In this document: positions 1-9,125 of the stretch, one piece after another
How the letters are laid out: each line of letters starts with the position of its first letter
Position numbering within the stretch: position 1 is the first letter of the stretch
Source of the DNA: Dastarcus helophoroides
Taxonomy: Eukaryota > Arthropoda > Insecta > Coleoptera > Bothrideridae
Length of the DNA stretch: 64,000 nucleotides
NCBI GenBank assembly: GCA_028583605.1
Contig: CM053329.1
Span: 33,566,992-33,630,991, forward strand
Direction of reading: 5' to 3'
Translations under genes and position numbers: made by a program
Notes under the pieces: model-generated
Told to the model about the DNA's origin: nothing
The model's input: only the letters and a program-made list of their open reading frames with translations
The model's database searches: none

Positions 1-1837
1 TAACTCAGATGCATCTCCGTTTATTTTTCTTGGTGCATAACTAATAATCAGAATTAATAATGTTTCATAGTTAATTTCAGACTTATTTACAGCAGAGGTG
101 GCAAATGAATCTTCATATGCAGCAATACGTCACTAGTGTTCGAAATTCAAATTTCAATTCCAGTTGCGGGCGGTTGCAAACATAAAGCCTAGCTTTAATT
201 TGGGGGCGAACTTACTGAGGATAAACGTAGCCTTCCTGCAGCACACTCTAACTGATTTTGGCTGGAACGTGCCCCGATAGTACACCAAAAATATGAATCA
301 GGAGCAAGGCCTTAACATATTAAATTAGATTATATCTGATGTTTCAAAGCAATCAATTTCTACCAAATTGATTATTGATTCGTTAACAATATGGAAATCA
401 AGGGCAGTCCTAAAATACCCAACAGGAAACCTCGGTTTGTAAATTATTTATCGATGGACTTTAATCGCCTTTCAATCGTCCATTAGTGAAATTATTTTAC
501 AAAATCAAATTATGCGTGAATACTAAATTAAAATTTGTTTCAAATATACGAAAAATCGTCGACGGATGTACGAGAAATTCCTCATTTCTTTCGTTTTTGA
601 ATGCACTTAATGTAGAGAAAGCAGGTCGACTGGGAGATATTTTTTCCTGGTCGACTTCAATGGGATCACTATTTATAAAACGGTTTGCAATAAATATTCA
701 CACCTCTTTGATACAAATCTTCATAAAGCCACTTTAACAAGCAACTAACATATTTAACTTTTAAATATAGCTACATCGAACATTTTTATTTACCCGTTTT
801 TACATTACATCAATAAACATGATCTTGTTTTTTTTCCACAACCTTATTTCAGTCATTCATTGTTTTTAAAGATAAAAAGTTTTTAATTACAATTACTTAT
901 TCCTGAAAATAATGATATTTTAAAATAATTGTTTACATCTTAATAATTTTTTTTAATAATTTCGAATTAATAAGCAACATTTAAATATTAGGGAAATTAT
1001 TAAATAAATAATAATAATTTTAAAAATTACGTGATTAAGTGAGATTTACTAATGCGGCAACGACATGAGAAAGATGTAAACTTACTTTAGCTCTGAACCT
1101 CTTGGGAGAAACTGATGACAAGCATTACTTTGTAGGGAAATTCGATATGGTTCGACTTCCCCGATGTTTTAGGTAAAACTGTCGAAAAACTTCTAATCAT
1201 TTAAACACTTGTAAGATGTCTTCTGACCATGACAGGATAATCGATTTCCTTATAATATAATAAGACTTATATAAGATTCGTTATTCCCTTCATCTATTTT
1301 TTTCGTATCGGGGTTAATGTCATTCAAATGCACTTATCAAATATAGAATTCAATTTTCTTTTTGCGATAATTCGATATTTCTTTTTATTTGCGACAACTG
1401 CCTTGCGTAACAAGTAATAAATAAAATTAATATCGTATTTCTAATGCAAATAGGGTGTCCTAGTTATTATGTAATTAATTTTAACCATGTATAATTTTAA
1501 TGGACTTTTTAAACTCATAAACTGAAAATCCCCCTAACAAGGACGCTCCCGGTTCGCAATAAACTTTCTTAATAAACATTGCTTTACAAGTTCCTATGTT
1601 CCTAAGGTCAACAGATACTTATCACGTCACCAAGTGCAGTTTATAAAGCAGACTGGCAAGAGCGAATAGTCAACAAATTTTTGTATATTATTTCGCTGAA
1701 TAATATGGAAGCTAATACGGAAATAATTACATCCATTCTACTTATTTTTTATTTCTTTAGCCAACCAGTCTAAGGAAACACAAAACGGAAATTCTAAAAG
1801 GTAAATGATTAAAAAGTGCTCAAAAATATTAACCCAT
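1..1837. other. AT-rich stretch, no gene recognised
   Basis: I see no homology to any family and no long open frame. The one ATG-started frame of about 80 codons (486-737, plus) has no recognisable domain and its composition matches the flanks, so I do not call it. Confidence 0.6.
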
Positions 1838-2030
1838 CTTCATAATTATTAAACTTTATTAACAATTAAAACAACAACAGATATTAAAAATTCCACGATA
1901 TTCCGATCGTAGCAAATATTTATAGGAATATTGTGGAATTTTCAATATCTGTTGTTGTTTTAATTGTTAATTTAGTTTAATTATTATGAACAGTTTAATA
2001 AATAAAGTTTAATAGTTATGAATATTGAAG
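1838..2030. repeat. Foldback / hairpin repeat
   Basis: A near-perfect inverted repeat: the arm at 1859-1904 (starts TTAACAATTAAAACAACAAC) is matched by 1925-1970 on the opposite strand with about 20 nt between. The pairing continues outward with imperfections. A segment at 1838-1860 is also matched in reverse by about 2001-2030. No coding content. It could be a foldback MITE or a recent inverted duplication; no target duplication was seen. Confidence 0.75.
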
Positions 2031-2521
2031 AATTCCACAAAGTAAGGGTGAGAAATGTCAGTTAACTGATCTAAAAAAAACTGATCAACCAAATTAAATC
2101 GACAAAATTAATGTTCAATATTTAAACGAGGATTATTTCATTACATCGATTCTACATTTTTTACTTAACCAATTTACCGAAAAAATAAAACAACAGTTTT
2201 AAAAATAAATGATAAAAAAAATAATACGAAAACAATTAGCCAGTCTGACTAAAAACTAAAATAAGAATTCCAAAAAACGACGCATCAGCAAAATGAATGT
2301 TCAATGATCAACTCGCCAAAATATTTAACTTTTAGGGCATTAAACACTTGTCTTTACTTGGATTGTTTTTTATCAAAAATATGCTAACGAATCGAGTTTT
2401 TGACACAACGCAAATATTTCATTTCTCAGGATAGGTACAGTGCACTTACAAGAATACTCAAATACCTATTTCTCCGAACTATTTGAGGGCTGTGGTGTCT
2501 ATGAAAATAAAAATCGTCAGT

Positions 2522-2701
2522 AAAAAACTGGTGGTTTAAAAATTGAAATAAAAGAGAAAGTACCTCTCTGAAGATGATAGCTTGGCTGTCGAAACGCGTT
2601 GTTTTTTAATCTTTCTTGGTTTCAGGGGACAAGATTTTATTTCAATTGTTGAAGATAACCAAGGACCAATCCGTTCCACCAAAAAACTTGTGGTTTAAAA
2701 A
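2522..2701 (+). mobile_element. Short PLE-tail-like repeat with hammerhead-like motif (locus 1)
   Basis: The body (2543-2680) starts shortly before CTGAAGA at 2568, followed by a 15-nt hairpin, GAAAC and GCGTT, and ends with the dispersed 3' tail (TTTCTTGGTTTCAGGGGACA, then AAGATAACCAAGGACCA). It is flanked by a 21-bp direct repeat differing at one base (2522-2542 and 2681-2701), a likely target-site duplication. The helix I partner after GCGTT is deleted here. At least seven loci of this family lie in the window. Confidence 0.7.
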
Positions 2702-3084
2702 AATTTTCCGTCGGCATCACATTTTCCTCATAGATTCACAAAATTGTTTGTAATGGTCCTTGTAAAATATCTCTCCGGTATTAACCATTTGCACCCATTT
2801 CTTTTTCAAAGATTCCGCACTAAGCGATTTCACATTAACTTTCTTCTGCAGTATCGGCTAATTTTTATAAAAAAAAAAATCGAATCATCCAACGACTTCT
2901 AAGGGGCGTTAAAGCAGAGAATATTGCTAAATGAAAAAAGTAAATTCAGAAAAGAGGTTCACAACTTTAAGGCAATTGTCATTGCTGTCCTTTTAAGACA
3001 GCAATATTGTTCAAGGAATTTCTGTCTTTTACCTTAAATTTTGACACACCTAATATTTTGAGAAAAAGTTTGTATTTCAAGAAA
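2702..3084. other. AT-rich spacer
   Basis: Nothing recognised between the PLE-tail-like repeat and the Tigger relic. Confidence 0.5.
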
Positions 3085-3086
3085 TA

Positions 3087-3797
3087 CAGTAAGGCCCCGT
3101 TTAACGTTGTTTTGTTTAGCGCTGTTTCGGTTTAACGCTTTTTTGTTTGATAAGTGGGATTCCCTCAAAAATTGCACGCATCAAAATTGCACAACATACA
3201 TCATAATTTCTTTTTGTTGTTGTTTCTTTCTGTTTGAAGGGAGTGTGGAAAAACATTTGGTCTAATGTAAACGAGGACGATGACAGTAGAAAATATTTTG
3301 TTGACATAAATGAAATAATCGAATTAGCGAAACAAATAGGTATAGGAATGGGGAAGATTTCAAAAAAAATTTAATGATGATCTCAAGGAAATATTGGATC
3401 AAGAACACAAAAATATTGTAAATAGTGATTCTAAAAAAGATCAAAAAATAAACTATCAAGGTCATTTCTAAAAACCAGTTTAGCTGTAGAAATTATGAAC
3501 CAATTTATTGAAAATGGGGAAGATTTTGATAGGAGTTCAAAGGCAAGACGGAGTGCCAACTTCTTATAGGGTGCAAAAGAAAAATACAAATGACATTGGG
3601 CACCTTCTTGATAAAAAAGCCAAAAATTGGAAACGCAGAAGAATTTAAATGATCTAAACATAAATGGTGACTTAGTTTTTACACCCGTTTTCCCCTAACC
3701 CCATTATTTACATGAAAAGATAACCTACTTTAACGCTGTTTCGTACAACGCTCTACTTGGTTGGAACATAACCCTCGCGTTGAGCGAGGTATTACTG
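3087..3797 (+). mobile_element. Tigger/pogo-like DNA transposon, internally deleted
   Basis: Imperfect terminal inverted repeats begin CAGTAAGGCCCCGTTTAACG at 3087 and, on the other strand, CAGTAATACCTCGCTCAACG at 3797. Each is flanked by TA (3085-3086, 3798-3799), as expected for the Tc1/mariner/pogo superfamily. Inside, from about 3239, the plus strand encodes a remnant like the acidic region after the DDE domain of Tigger transposases (VWKNIWSNVNEDDDS and IIELAKQIG), followed by frameshifts and stops. No DDE residues remain. At 711 bp it is far shorter than autonomous Tigger elements and is a dead or non-autonomous copy. Confidence 0.75.
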
Positions 3798-5538
3798 TAT
3801 TTTCTCGAAATTTTTGAGAAGTCGAAATTTCTAAAAATTATTTTTCTCATGATTTCTATTTTTCTATTTTTAAATTTAACGCAACCTTGAAATTTTGCGA
3901 AAAAGAGTAGAATTTGCTTTTTTGACAAAAAGAAATCAAAATTTACAGAAACAACAAATATTGAAGTTCGAAATAAAAGTTGAAATCTCCAGAAAAAAAA
4001 TGAATTTTGAGAAAAAAGGCTGTGATTTCTAAAAAATATAAATTTGTTCAAGAATTCTTTAAAAAAAAAGGCAAAATTTAAGAGAAAAGCGTCGAATTTA
4101 CCGGATAAATTTTTAGAGAATTTTGGAATTTATAAAAAATGACAAATTTCCAGAAAAGATATTGTAAAAATAAACTGGAGAATTAGAGAAAGCTATTGAA
4201 CTTTAAAAAAGTCGAAGCTTTTCAGAGGAGAAGAAAAATGTCAAATTTTAAGAGAAGATTCAATAATTTTGATGGAACGGACTGCTACTTGGTTATCTTC
4301 AAAATTTGAAAAACAAATCTTGTCCCTTGAAACCAAAAAAGAATGAAAAACACAAGAAAGGTTGCTTTAACGCGTTCCGATAGTCAAGCTATCATCTTCA
4401 GAGAAATACTGAGAGAGATACTAAGAAAGATACGAAGGATCTTGTCGAAGATGATAGCTTAGGCTATCGAAACGCATTAGAACAACCTTTGTTGTGTTTT
4501 TTAATATTTCTTGATTTCATCGGATCAGATTTGTTTTTCAATTTTTAAGATTCAAGGAAAAAGTCAAAATTTTAAGAAAAATTGGTTATATTTTGAAAAT
4601 AAATTCGAAATTCAGAGAACAGGATGAATTAAAAGAAGAAACTCCAAATTCTCAGAGAAACTCGAATTTTAAGGAAATTGGCAACAAATTTTGAAAGGAA
4701 AGAGAACGTCCAATACCGAGAAAAATGTTGAACTTTAAAAAATAAATTCAAAATTGTTCAGAGAAAATCAAATTTTCAGCAAAAGGCAAACTTTAAGACT
4801 AAGTCAAACATATTGATAGATCAAAAATCGCAGCTTGTAAAAACATAAAATGTCGAATTTTGTGTTAAAAGTTGAAATTTTGAGAAAAAACGAGTTTTAC
4901 GAAACAAGTGAAAATTTTAAAATTATAAGTAAACGTTTAAATGTTTTAAAAAAGTCAATTTTTGGGAAAAATGGCGAAATTTTAAAAAAGGAGGAATTTT
5001 CAAGGGTGTAATAATTTCGAGGAAAAACCGAAATTTAGAACAAAATCGTGAAGATTTAATTTTTGGAAGAAGTCAAATTTTGGAAACGGGTCTGAATATC
5101 GAAAAAAAGGAAAATTTTGAGAAAAAAAAACGAAATCTTTAAAAAATCCACATTTCCAAATATTATCTTTTTCAAAATTATTACTTTTTTATTAAAAAAT
5201 TACTGAATTTGAAAAAGGTGAATTATTGAGAAATAAATTGAAACTTCCCGAAGGTCTAATTTCACTAGCTGTCGAATTTTCAGAAGAAAGGGAAAAAGAC
5301 AGAATATAGAAAAAATAGAGAAACTGAGAGAACAAAAGAGACAATTAAAAAAAAAAGATGAATTATAAAAGAGTTAAAAAGTCTAAAATTCGAGATAAAA
5401 GCAAATTTTGAAATAAAGATTTAAATTTTGAGAAAAAAAAGTGTTCTGGGCTGAATGTTTTCGTTTAATTACATAAATCAGGGGGGGCAATGGTCTCTCT
5501 CTCTCTCTGCCTCATATTTTGTAACATACCAATCATAT
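3798..5538. repeat. Diffuse A-rich degenerate repeat
   Basis: About 1.7 kb dominated by variants of AAATTTTGAGAAAAAAGTCG at irregular spacing, with no coding signal. The same motif recurs, in this orientation or its reverse complement, in most gene-free stretches of the window. It is interrupted by the inverted pair at 4270-4556. A short (TC)n run lies near 5500. Confidence 0.6.
4270..4556. mobile_element. Head-to-head pair of PLE-tail-like repeats (locus 2)
   Basis: A minus-strand copy (about 4274-4403) and a plus-strand copy (about 4440-4556) of the dispersed tail repeat, arranged 5' end to 5' end. Both carry the CGAAGATGATAGC / GCTATCGAAACGC core in degraded form. The plus copy has CGAAGA instead of CTGAAGA and an extra A in the hairpin loop, so neither is expected to be a working ribozyme. 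Confidence 0.65.
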
Positions 5539-5872
5539 TGTTGAGCGTTTTCGGTTCGAAAATTAAAACTTCGTGAATTGTAACACTATTTTCAATTTAT
5601 TTCGGAACACAACAATTATGATTCACTTAACTATCCAACTATCTGACTAACTGACTGACTAACTAACTGAGGGAAAGACGACCGCGTATTTATACCGTTC
5701 CGGTTTCTAGAACGGATCTCCAAACAGATATGATTGTTGCTCGTGGAAACATCTAGAGCCTTTTCTGCTGTATAATTCTGTCTCGCGGCCGTTTCCCATT
5801 ATAAAATGTTTCCAAAGAGTTCCCTACACTACACAATCACAAATACAAATTTTACAACTACATTTTGTTACA
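5539..5872 (-). mobile_element. Solo LTR of a gypsy-type family
   Basis: A 334-bp segment running from TGTTGAGCG to TTTTGTTACA, with TG...CA ends and flanked on both sides by ATAT (5535-5538, 5873-5876). Its layout matches the LTRs at 15910 and 19008: a similar TGTTG...TCGGTTCGAAA start, a run of ACTAACTGAC repeats, a GAGGGAAAGACGACC stretch, a GGTTTCTAGAA segment and a CATTTTGTTACA end. The sequences differ enough to make this a sister family. No internal region lies next to it, so it is a solo LTR left by LTR-LTR recombination. A TATA-like box places its transcription on the minus strand. Confidence 0.8.
5687..5694 (-). promoter_or_regulatory. TATA box of the solo LTR
   Basis: On the minus strand the sequence reads GGTATAAATACGCG. 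It sits at the same relative place as the TATA box of the gypsy 5' LTR (19166-19175), which supports the minus orientation of both. Confidence 0.5.
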
Positions 5873-6401
5873 ATATAAATAGTACATGGGTATAAATAAT
5901 AATGAATATTGTTATTATCTGTTTCAAACTTGAAAAAATATGTAAAATCAAAACTAAAAATTTGTGGTTCTTTGAAATTTATGAAATCAATTTTTTATTG
6001 TGTCTGCTTTTTCCAGCTTAAAGTTTGCTGAAACTTGACCTAACTTTTTGTGACAAATACAACACCCAACACAAATTTTCATTGGGAGAAAATTAAACGC
6101 TCCATATTTTATTTCCAATGCATGTTACATTTTCCAGTTAATTTGTTTAAAAGCATGATAGGAAACTAAATATTCGATAAAAATAATAAACGCTTGATAA
6201 AAGTAATGAATGCTTGATATAAAATTCAAGTGCTTATTAAAGTAATCAATGTTTAATAAAAATAAGAGACGCTTGTTAAATGTAATGAATGCGCGATATA
6301 AAATTTGGGTATTTGTTAAAATAAAAATATTTCGCTCAAAAATATAGAGACTCGATAAATAAAATAATTGCCTTGTATGAAATTCATATGGTTTCAAAAA
6401 T
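5873..6401. repeat. TA-rich degenerate minisatellite-like stretch
   Basis: From about 6160 the sequence repeats variants of AATGCTTGATAAAAGTAAT every 25-35 bp. The same texture resumes after the retrozyme-like insertion (7189-7380), which suggests that element landed in a pre-existing tandem repeat. No gene recognised. Confidence 0.5.
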
Positions 6402-6615
6402 TAATAAATATTTTATGCAAGAAGAATGCAACCTAGACTACAAATTCATGCAGCCCTCCAGGCGTCTCTAGTGAATCATAGGTAGCTGAACTACCAACAG
6501 TTGAAACACTGCCACCTAGCGAAGCGGTTGCTCTCTAGGAGAGTTCCCAGAAGACAAAGATTCTATAATGCACAGACCAATAGGTTTGAACATTTATTAG
6601 ATTCGAAGTTTGGAA

Positions 6616-6658
6616 ACCAAATACCGGTTTCGATCTTGTTAGATCTCGTCAGTTTGGT
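6616..6658 (-). ncRNA. Type I hammerhead ribozyme motif, copy 1
   Basis: On the minus strand: helix I strand ACCAAA (6658-6653), CTGACGA (6652-6646), helix II GATCT-AACA-AGATC (6645-6632), GAAA (6631-6628), helix III C-CG-G closed by A-T, then the cleavage triplet GTA. Helix I partner TTTGGT is 6621-6616. Predicted cut between 6622 and 6621. Beyond helix I there is an internal loop (ATAT opposite TT) and a further TTGG/CCAA helix, the kind of bulge that docks with loop II in natural type I hammerheads. All invariant core bases are present. Confidence 0.82.
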
Positions 6659-6992
6659 ATATCCAACTCGAATGCTAATAAATGTTCCGACAAGTAAGTA
6701 CTAAAACTTTCACAGGCGTCGAGCGAGTGACTTTTTAGTACTACCACCTATTGGTCCATAGAGAAACTATGGCCATCGCCAACAATGTCGTATGCAAGAA
6801 GAATGCAACCTAGACTACAAATTCATGCAGCCCTCCAGGCGTCTCTAGTGAATCATAGGTAGCTGAACTACCAACAGTTGAAACACTGCCACCTAGCGAA
6901 GCGGTTGCTCTCTAGGAGAGTTCCCAGAAGACAAGGATTCTATAATGCACAGACCAATAGGTTTGAACATTTATTAGATTCGAAGTTTGGAA

Positions 6993-7035
6993 ACCAAATA
7001 CCGGTTTCGATCTTGTTAGATCTCGTCAGTTTGGT
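6993..7035 (-). ncRNA. Type I hammerhead ribozyme motif, copy 2
   Basis: Identical core to copy 1, exactly 377 bp further right: CTGACGA at 7029-7023, GAAA at 7008-7005, predicted cut between 6999 and 6998. A transcript through both copies would release a 377-nt monomer. Confidence 0.82.
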
Positions 7036-7081
7036 ATATCCAACTCGAATGCTAACATTTATTAGCATTCGAGTTGGATAT

Positions 7082-7124
7082 ACCAAACTGACGAGATCTA
7101 ACAAGATCGAAACCGGTATTTGGT
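7082..7124 (+). ncRNA. Type I hammerhead ribozyme motif, copy 3 (inverted)
   Basis: Same core in the opposite orientation: ACCAAA 7082-7087, CTGACGA 7088-7094, helix II 7095-7108, GAAA 7109-7112, CCGGTA 7113-7118, TTTGGT 7119-7124. Predicted cut after 7118. With copy 2 it forms a roughly 110-bp near-perfect inverted repeat (about 6944-7055 against 7066-7174). Confidence 0.8.
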
Positions 7125-7188
7125 TTCCAAACTTCGAATCTAATAAATGTTCAAACCTATTGGTCTGTGCATTATATAATAAATATTT

Positions 7189-7902
7189 GTTAAAAAATTA
7201 TAGAAGCTTGATTAATTTATAGAAATGCTTAGTGACAAATTCTAATGCTTCGTAAATTATTTAGTATTCCCCAAAGATATTAACTGCTAGACAAAAAATG
7301 TTATATAATGAATGTTCAATATTGAAAAGTGATCGTGAAATAGTACATACGTCTCAATAAAAGTCATGATTTATATATAACGTTCAAATGTCCCACATAA
7401 TTTTTATATTTATTTTAATAAAAAACCCAATGAACACAAAATAAACATTTATTGGAAAAAAAGAAACAAAATATGTAACAATAATAAAACAGTAAACTCG
7501 GTAAGAAGATGGAAACATTACCTAAAATAAAAAATGTAACACGGCGCGTGCACCCCAATTGAGATTGATTTTGCTTCAAGAAGTGGTGTGGTAAGTTTTA
7601 TATGGCCAATCCCGCAAGGTGTTTATAAATGAGCATTTTTAAATAATTCGGACAATCACATTCTCCATTAATCCAGTCATCCTGTCGGAAATTTTTACTG
7701 TCCATACGCTAAACGCAACTGTCTTATATTCATCAAAACTATGAAAGTCTAGATTTGTAAACTTTCCAAAATCGTCCACGTTCACATCGGTCATACTTTT
7801 TGAAGGGATAAGGTGAATCTTGCCCCATGGAGTCGCATTACAAATAATCGTTTTTTATGCTTTATGCCACTGATAAGATTTTGTCCACAAATCTAGGTTG
7901 AT
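7189..7902. other. AT-rich spacer
   Basis: The first 200 bp continue the degenerate TA-rich repeat seen left of the insertion. The rest holds nothing recognised. Confidence 0.5.
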
Positions 7903-7906
7903 AACC

Positions 7907-8231
7907 GGTTTTAATATATATGTAATACTTCTATATGGGCAGCTCCCTATTCTCTTCACGAGTTTGTTCCAACCAAATCCGATAAAGATGGAACATGGAT
8001 AAATGGCGAGTATTGCGCATGAATTGAATAAAATGAACCAATTGCTGCGCGCGAGTTAAACGGGTGTTTATGTTTGGCCGTGCACAGCTGACTTTGGCCA
8101 TGCACAGATGATTTGTAACACCTGCGCATTGCGACTCATTAATGCGTGGGAAGGTCAGCGAGAAAAAGAAGTCTTTCCCATAAGAAACGAGGAACTGGCC
8201 ACATAGAAGTATTACATATATGGGTTTTAAC
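7907..8231. mobile_element. MITE-like element with imperfect terminal inverted repeats
   Basis: The left end (GGTTTTAATATATATGTAAT, continuing ACTTCTATATGG, from 7907) is matched on the other strand by 8231-8198 (GTTAAAACCCATATATGTAA, continuing TACTTCTATGTGG). About 260 bp separates the arms, which hold a G+C-richer segment with CAGCTGAC and GTGCACAG and no open frame. No clear target duplication was found and no superfamily is assigned. Confidence 0.5.
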
Positions 8232-8345
8232 TACACTTCCTTTAGTTTAGATGAATAATTGCATGACCAAGTAATTACGTACATATTCCTTTAGAATTAC
8301 AGAGAATCGAGATAGCGGAAGCCGTTCTCTTCGAGAATTTTCGTC

Positions 8346-9045
8346 CTTCATTAATTTGCAAGTAGAATGCAACCTAGACTACAAATTCATGCAGCCCTCC
8401 AGGCGTGTATAGTGAATCATAGGTAGCTGAACTACCCAACAGTTGAAACACTGCCACTTAGCGAAGCGGTTGCTTCTCTAGGAAAGTTCCCAGAAGACAA
8501 GGATTCTAATTGCACAGACCAATAGACTTGAACATTTATTAGATTAGAAGTTTGGAAACCAAATACCGGTTTCGGTCTTGTTTGATCTCATCAGTTTGGT
8601 ATATCCAACTCAAATGCTAACAAATGTTCCGACAAGTAAGTACTAATACATTCACCGACGTCAATGCGTGTGACTCTTAGTATCACCACATATTGGTCCA
8701 TAGAGAAACTATGGCCATCGCCAACAATATCGTATGCAAGTAGAATGCAACCTAGACTACAAATTCATGCAACCTTCCAGGCGTGCATAGTGAATCATAG
8801 GTAGCTGAACTACCAACAGTATTTGGTTTCCAAACTTCGGATCTAATAAATGTTCAAACTTATTGGTATGTGCACTAGAATTCCTTGTCTTCTGGGAACT
8901 TTCCTAGAGAGCAACCGCTTCGCTAGGTGGCAGTGTTTCAACTGTTGGTAGTTCAGCTACCTATGATTCGCGGTATTTGGTTTCCAAACTTCGAATCTAA
9001 TAAATGTTCAAACCTATTGGTCTGTGCATTAGAATCTTCATTAAT
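8346..9045 (-). mobile_element. Retrozyme-like insertion 2 (377-bp units)
   Basis: A second insertion of the same family, flanked by a 10-bp direct repeat CTTCATTAAT (8346-8355 and 9036-9045). It contains a full unit starting at 8358, the start of the next at 8735 (again 377 bp), then two inverted pieces beginning at about 8820 and 8969. Both inverted pieces begin within a few bases of the predicted hammerhead cut. Many base differences from insertion 1 show it is an independent copy. Confidence 0.75.
8558..8600 (-). ncRNA. Type I hammerhead ribozyme motif in insertion 2
   Basis: Minus strand: ACCAAA (8600-8595), CTGATGA (8594-8588), helix II GATC...GACC (one A-C mismatch), GAAA (8573-8570), CCGGTA, then TTTGGT (8563-8558). 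The N7 base changes from C to T relative to insertion 1, which the consensus allows. Helix II is slightly weakened. Confidence 0.75.
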
Positions 9046-9125
9046 CTGTTGAAGGCCTCTAGAACGTTGTTAGTGCTAGGAGTTTTCTTATCAACCCTAT
9101 TCATACCAATTTCGATTCACCTGTA

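Larger units (their letters stand above)
6402..7188 (-). mobile_element. Retrozyme-like insertion 1 (377-bp units)
   Basis: The insertion consists of one full 377-bp unit (from about 6415), a second partial unit (from 6792 to about 7057) and an inverted partial copy (about 7066-7174). A 12-bp direct repeat TAATAAATATTT at 6402-6413 and 7177-7188 flanks the whole, so it probably arrived as a single event. Each unit holds a type I hammerhead core read on the minus strand (plus strand in the inverted part). The short open frames inside (6501-6704, 6878-7222) simply follow the repeat and its inverted copy and have no recognisable domain. Small size, tandem or partial units, a hammerhead per unit and target duplication match the published description of animal retrozymes. 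What copies them is inferred, not seen. Confidence 0.75.

Noticed and set aside
6501..7222. Two similar open frames (67 and 114 codons) that look like a duplicated small gene
   Set aside because: They follow the 377-bp repeat and, in the second case, run into its inverted copy. The better explanation is the hammerhead element; no domain or codon evidence supports a protein.
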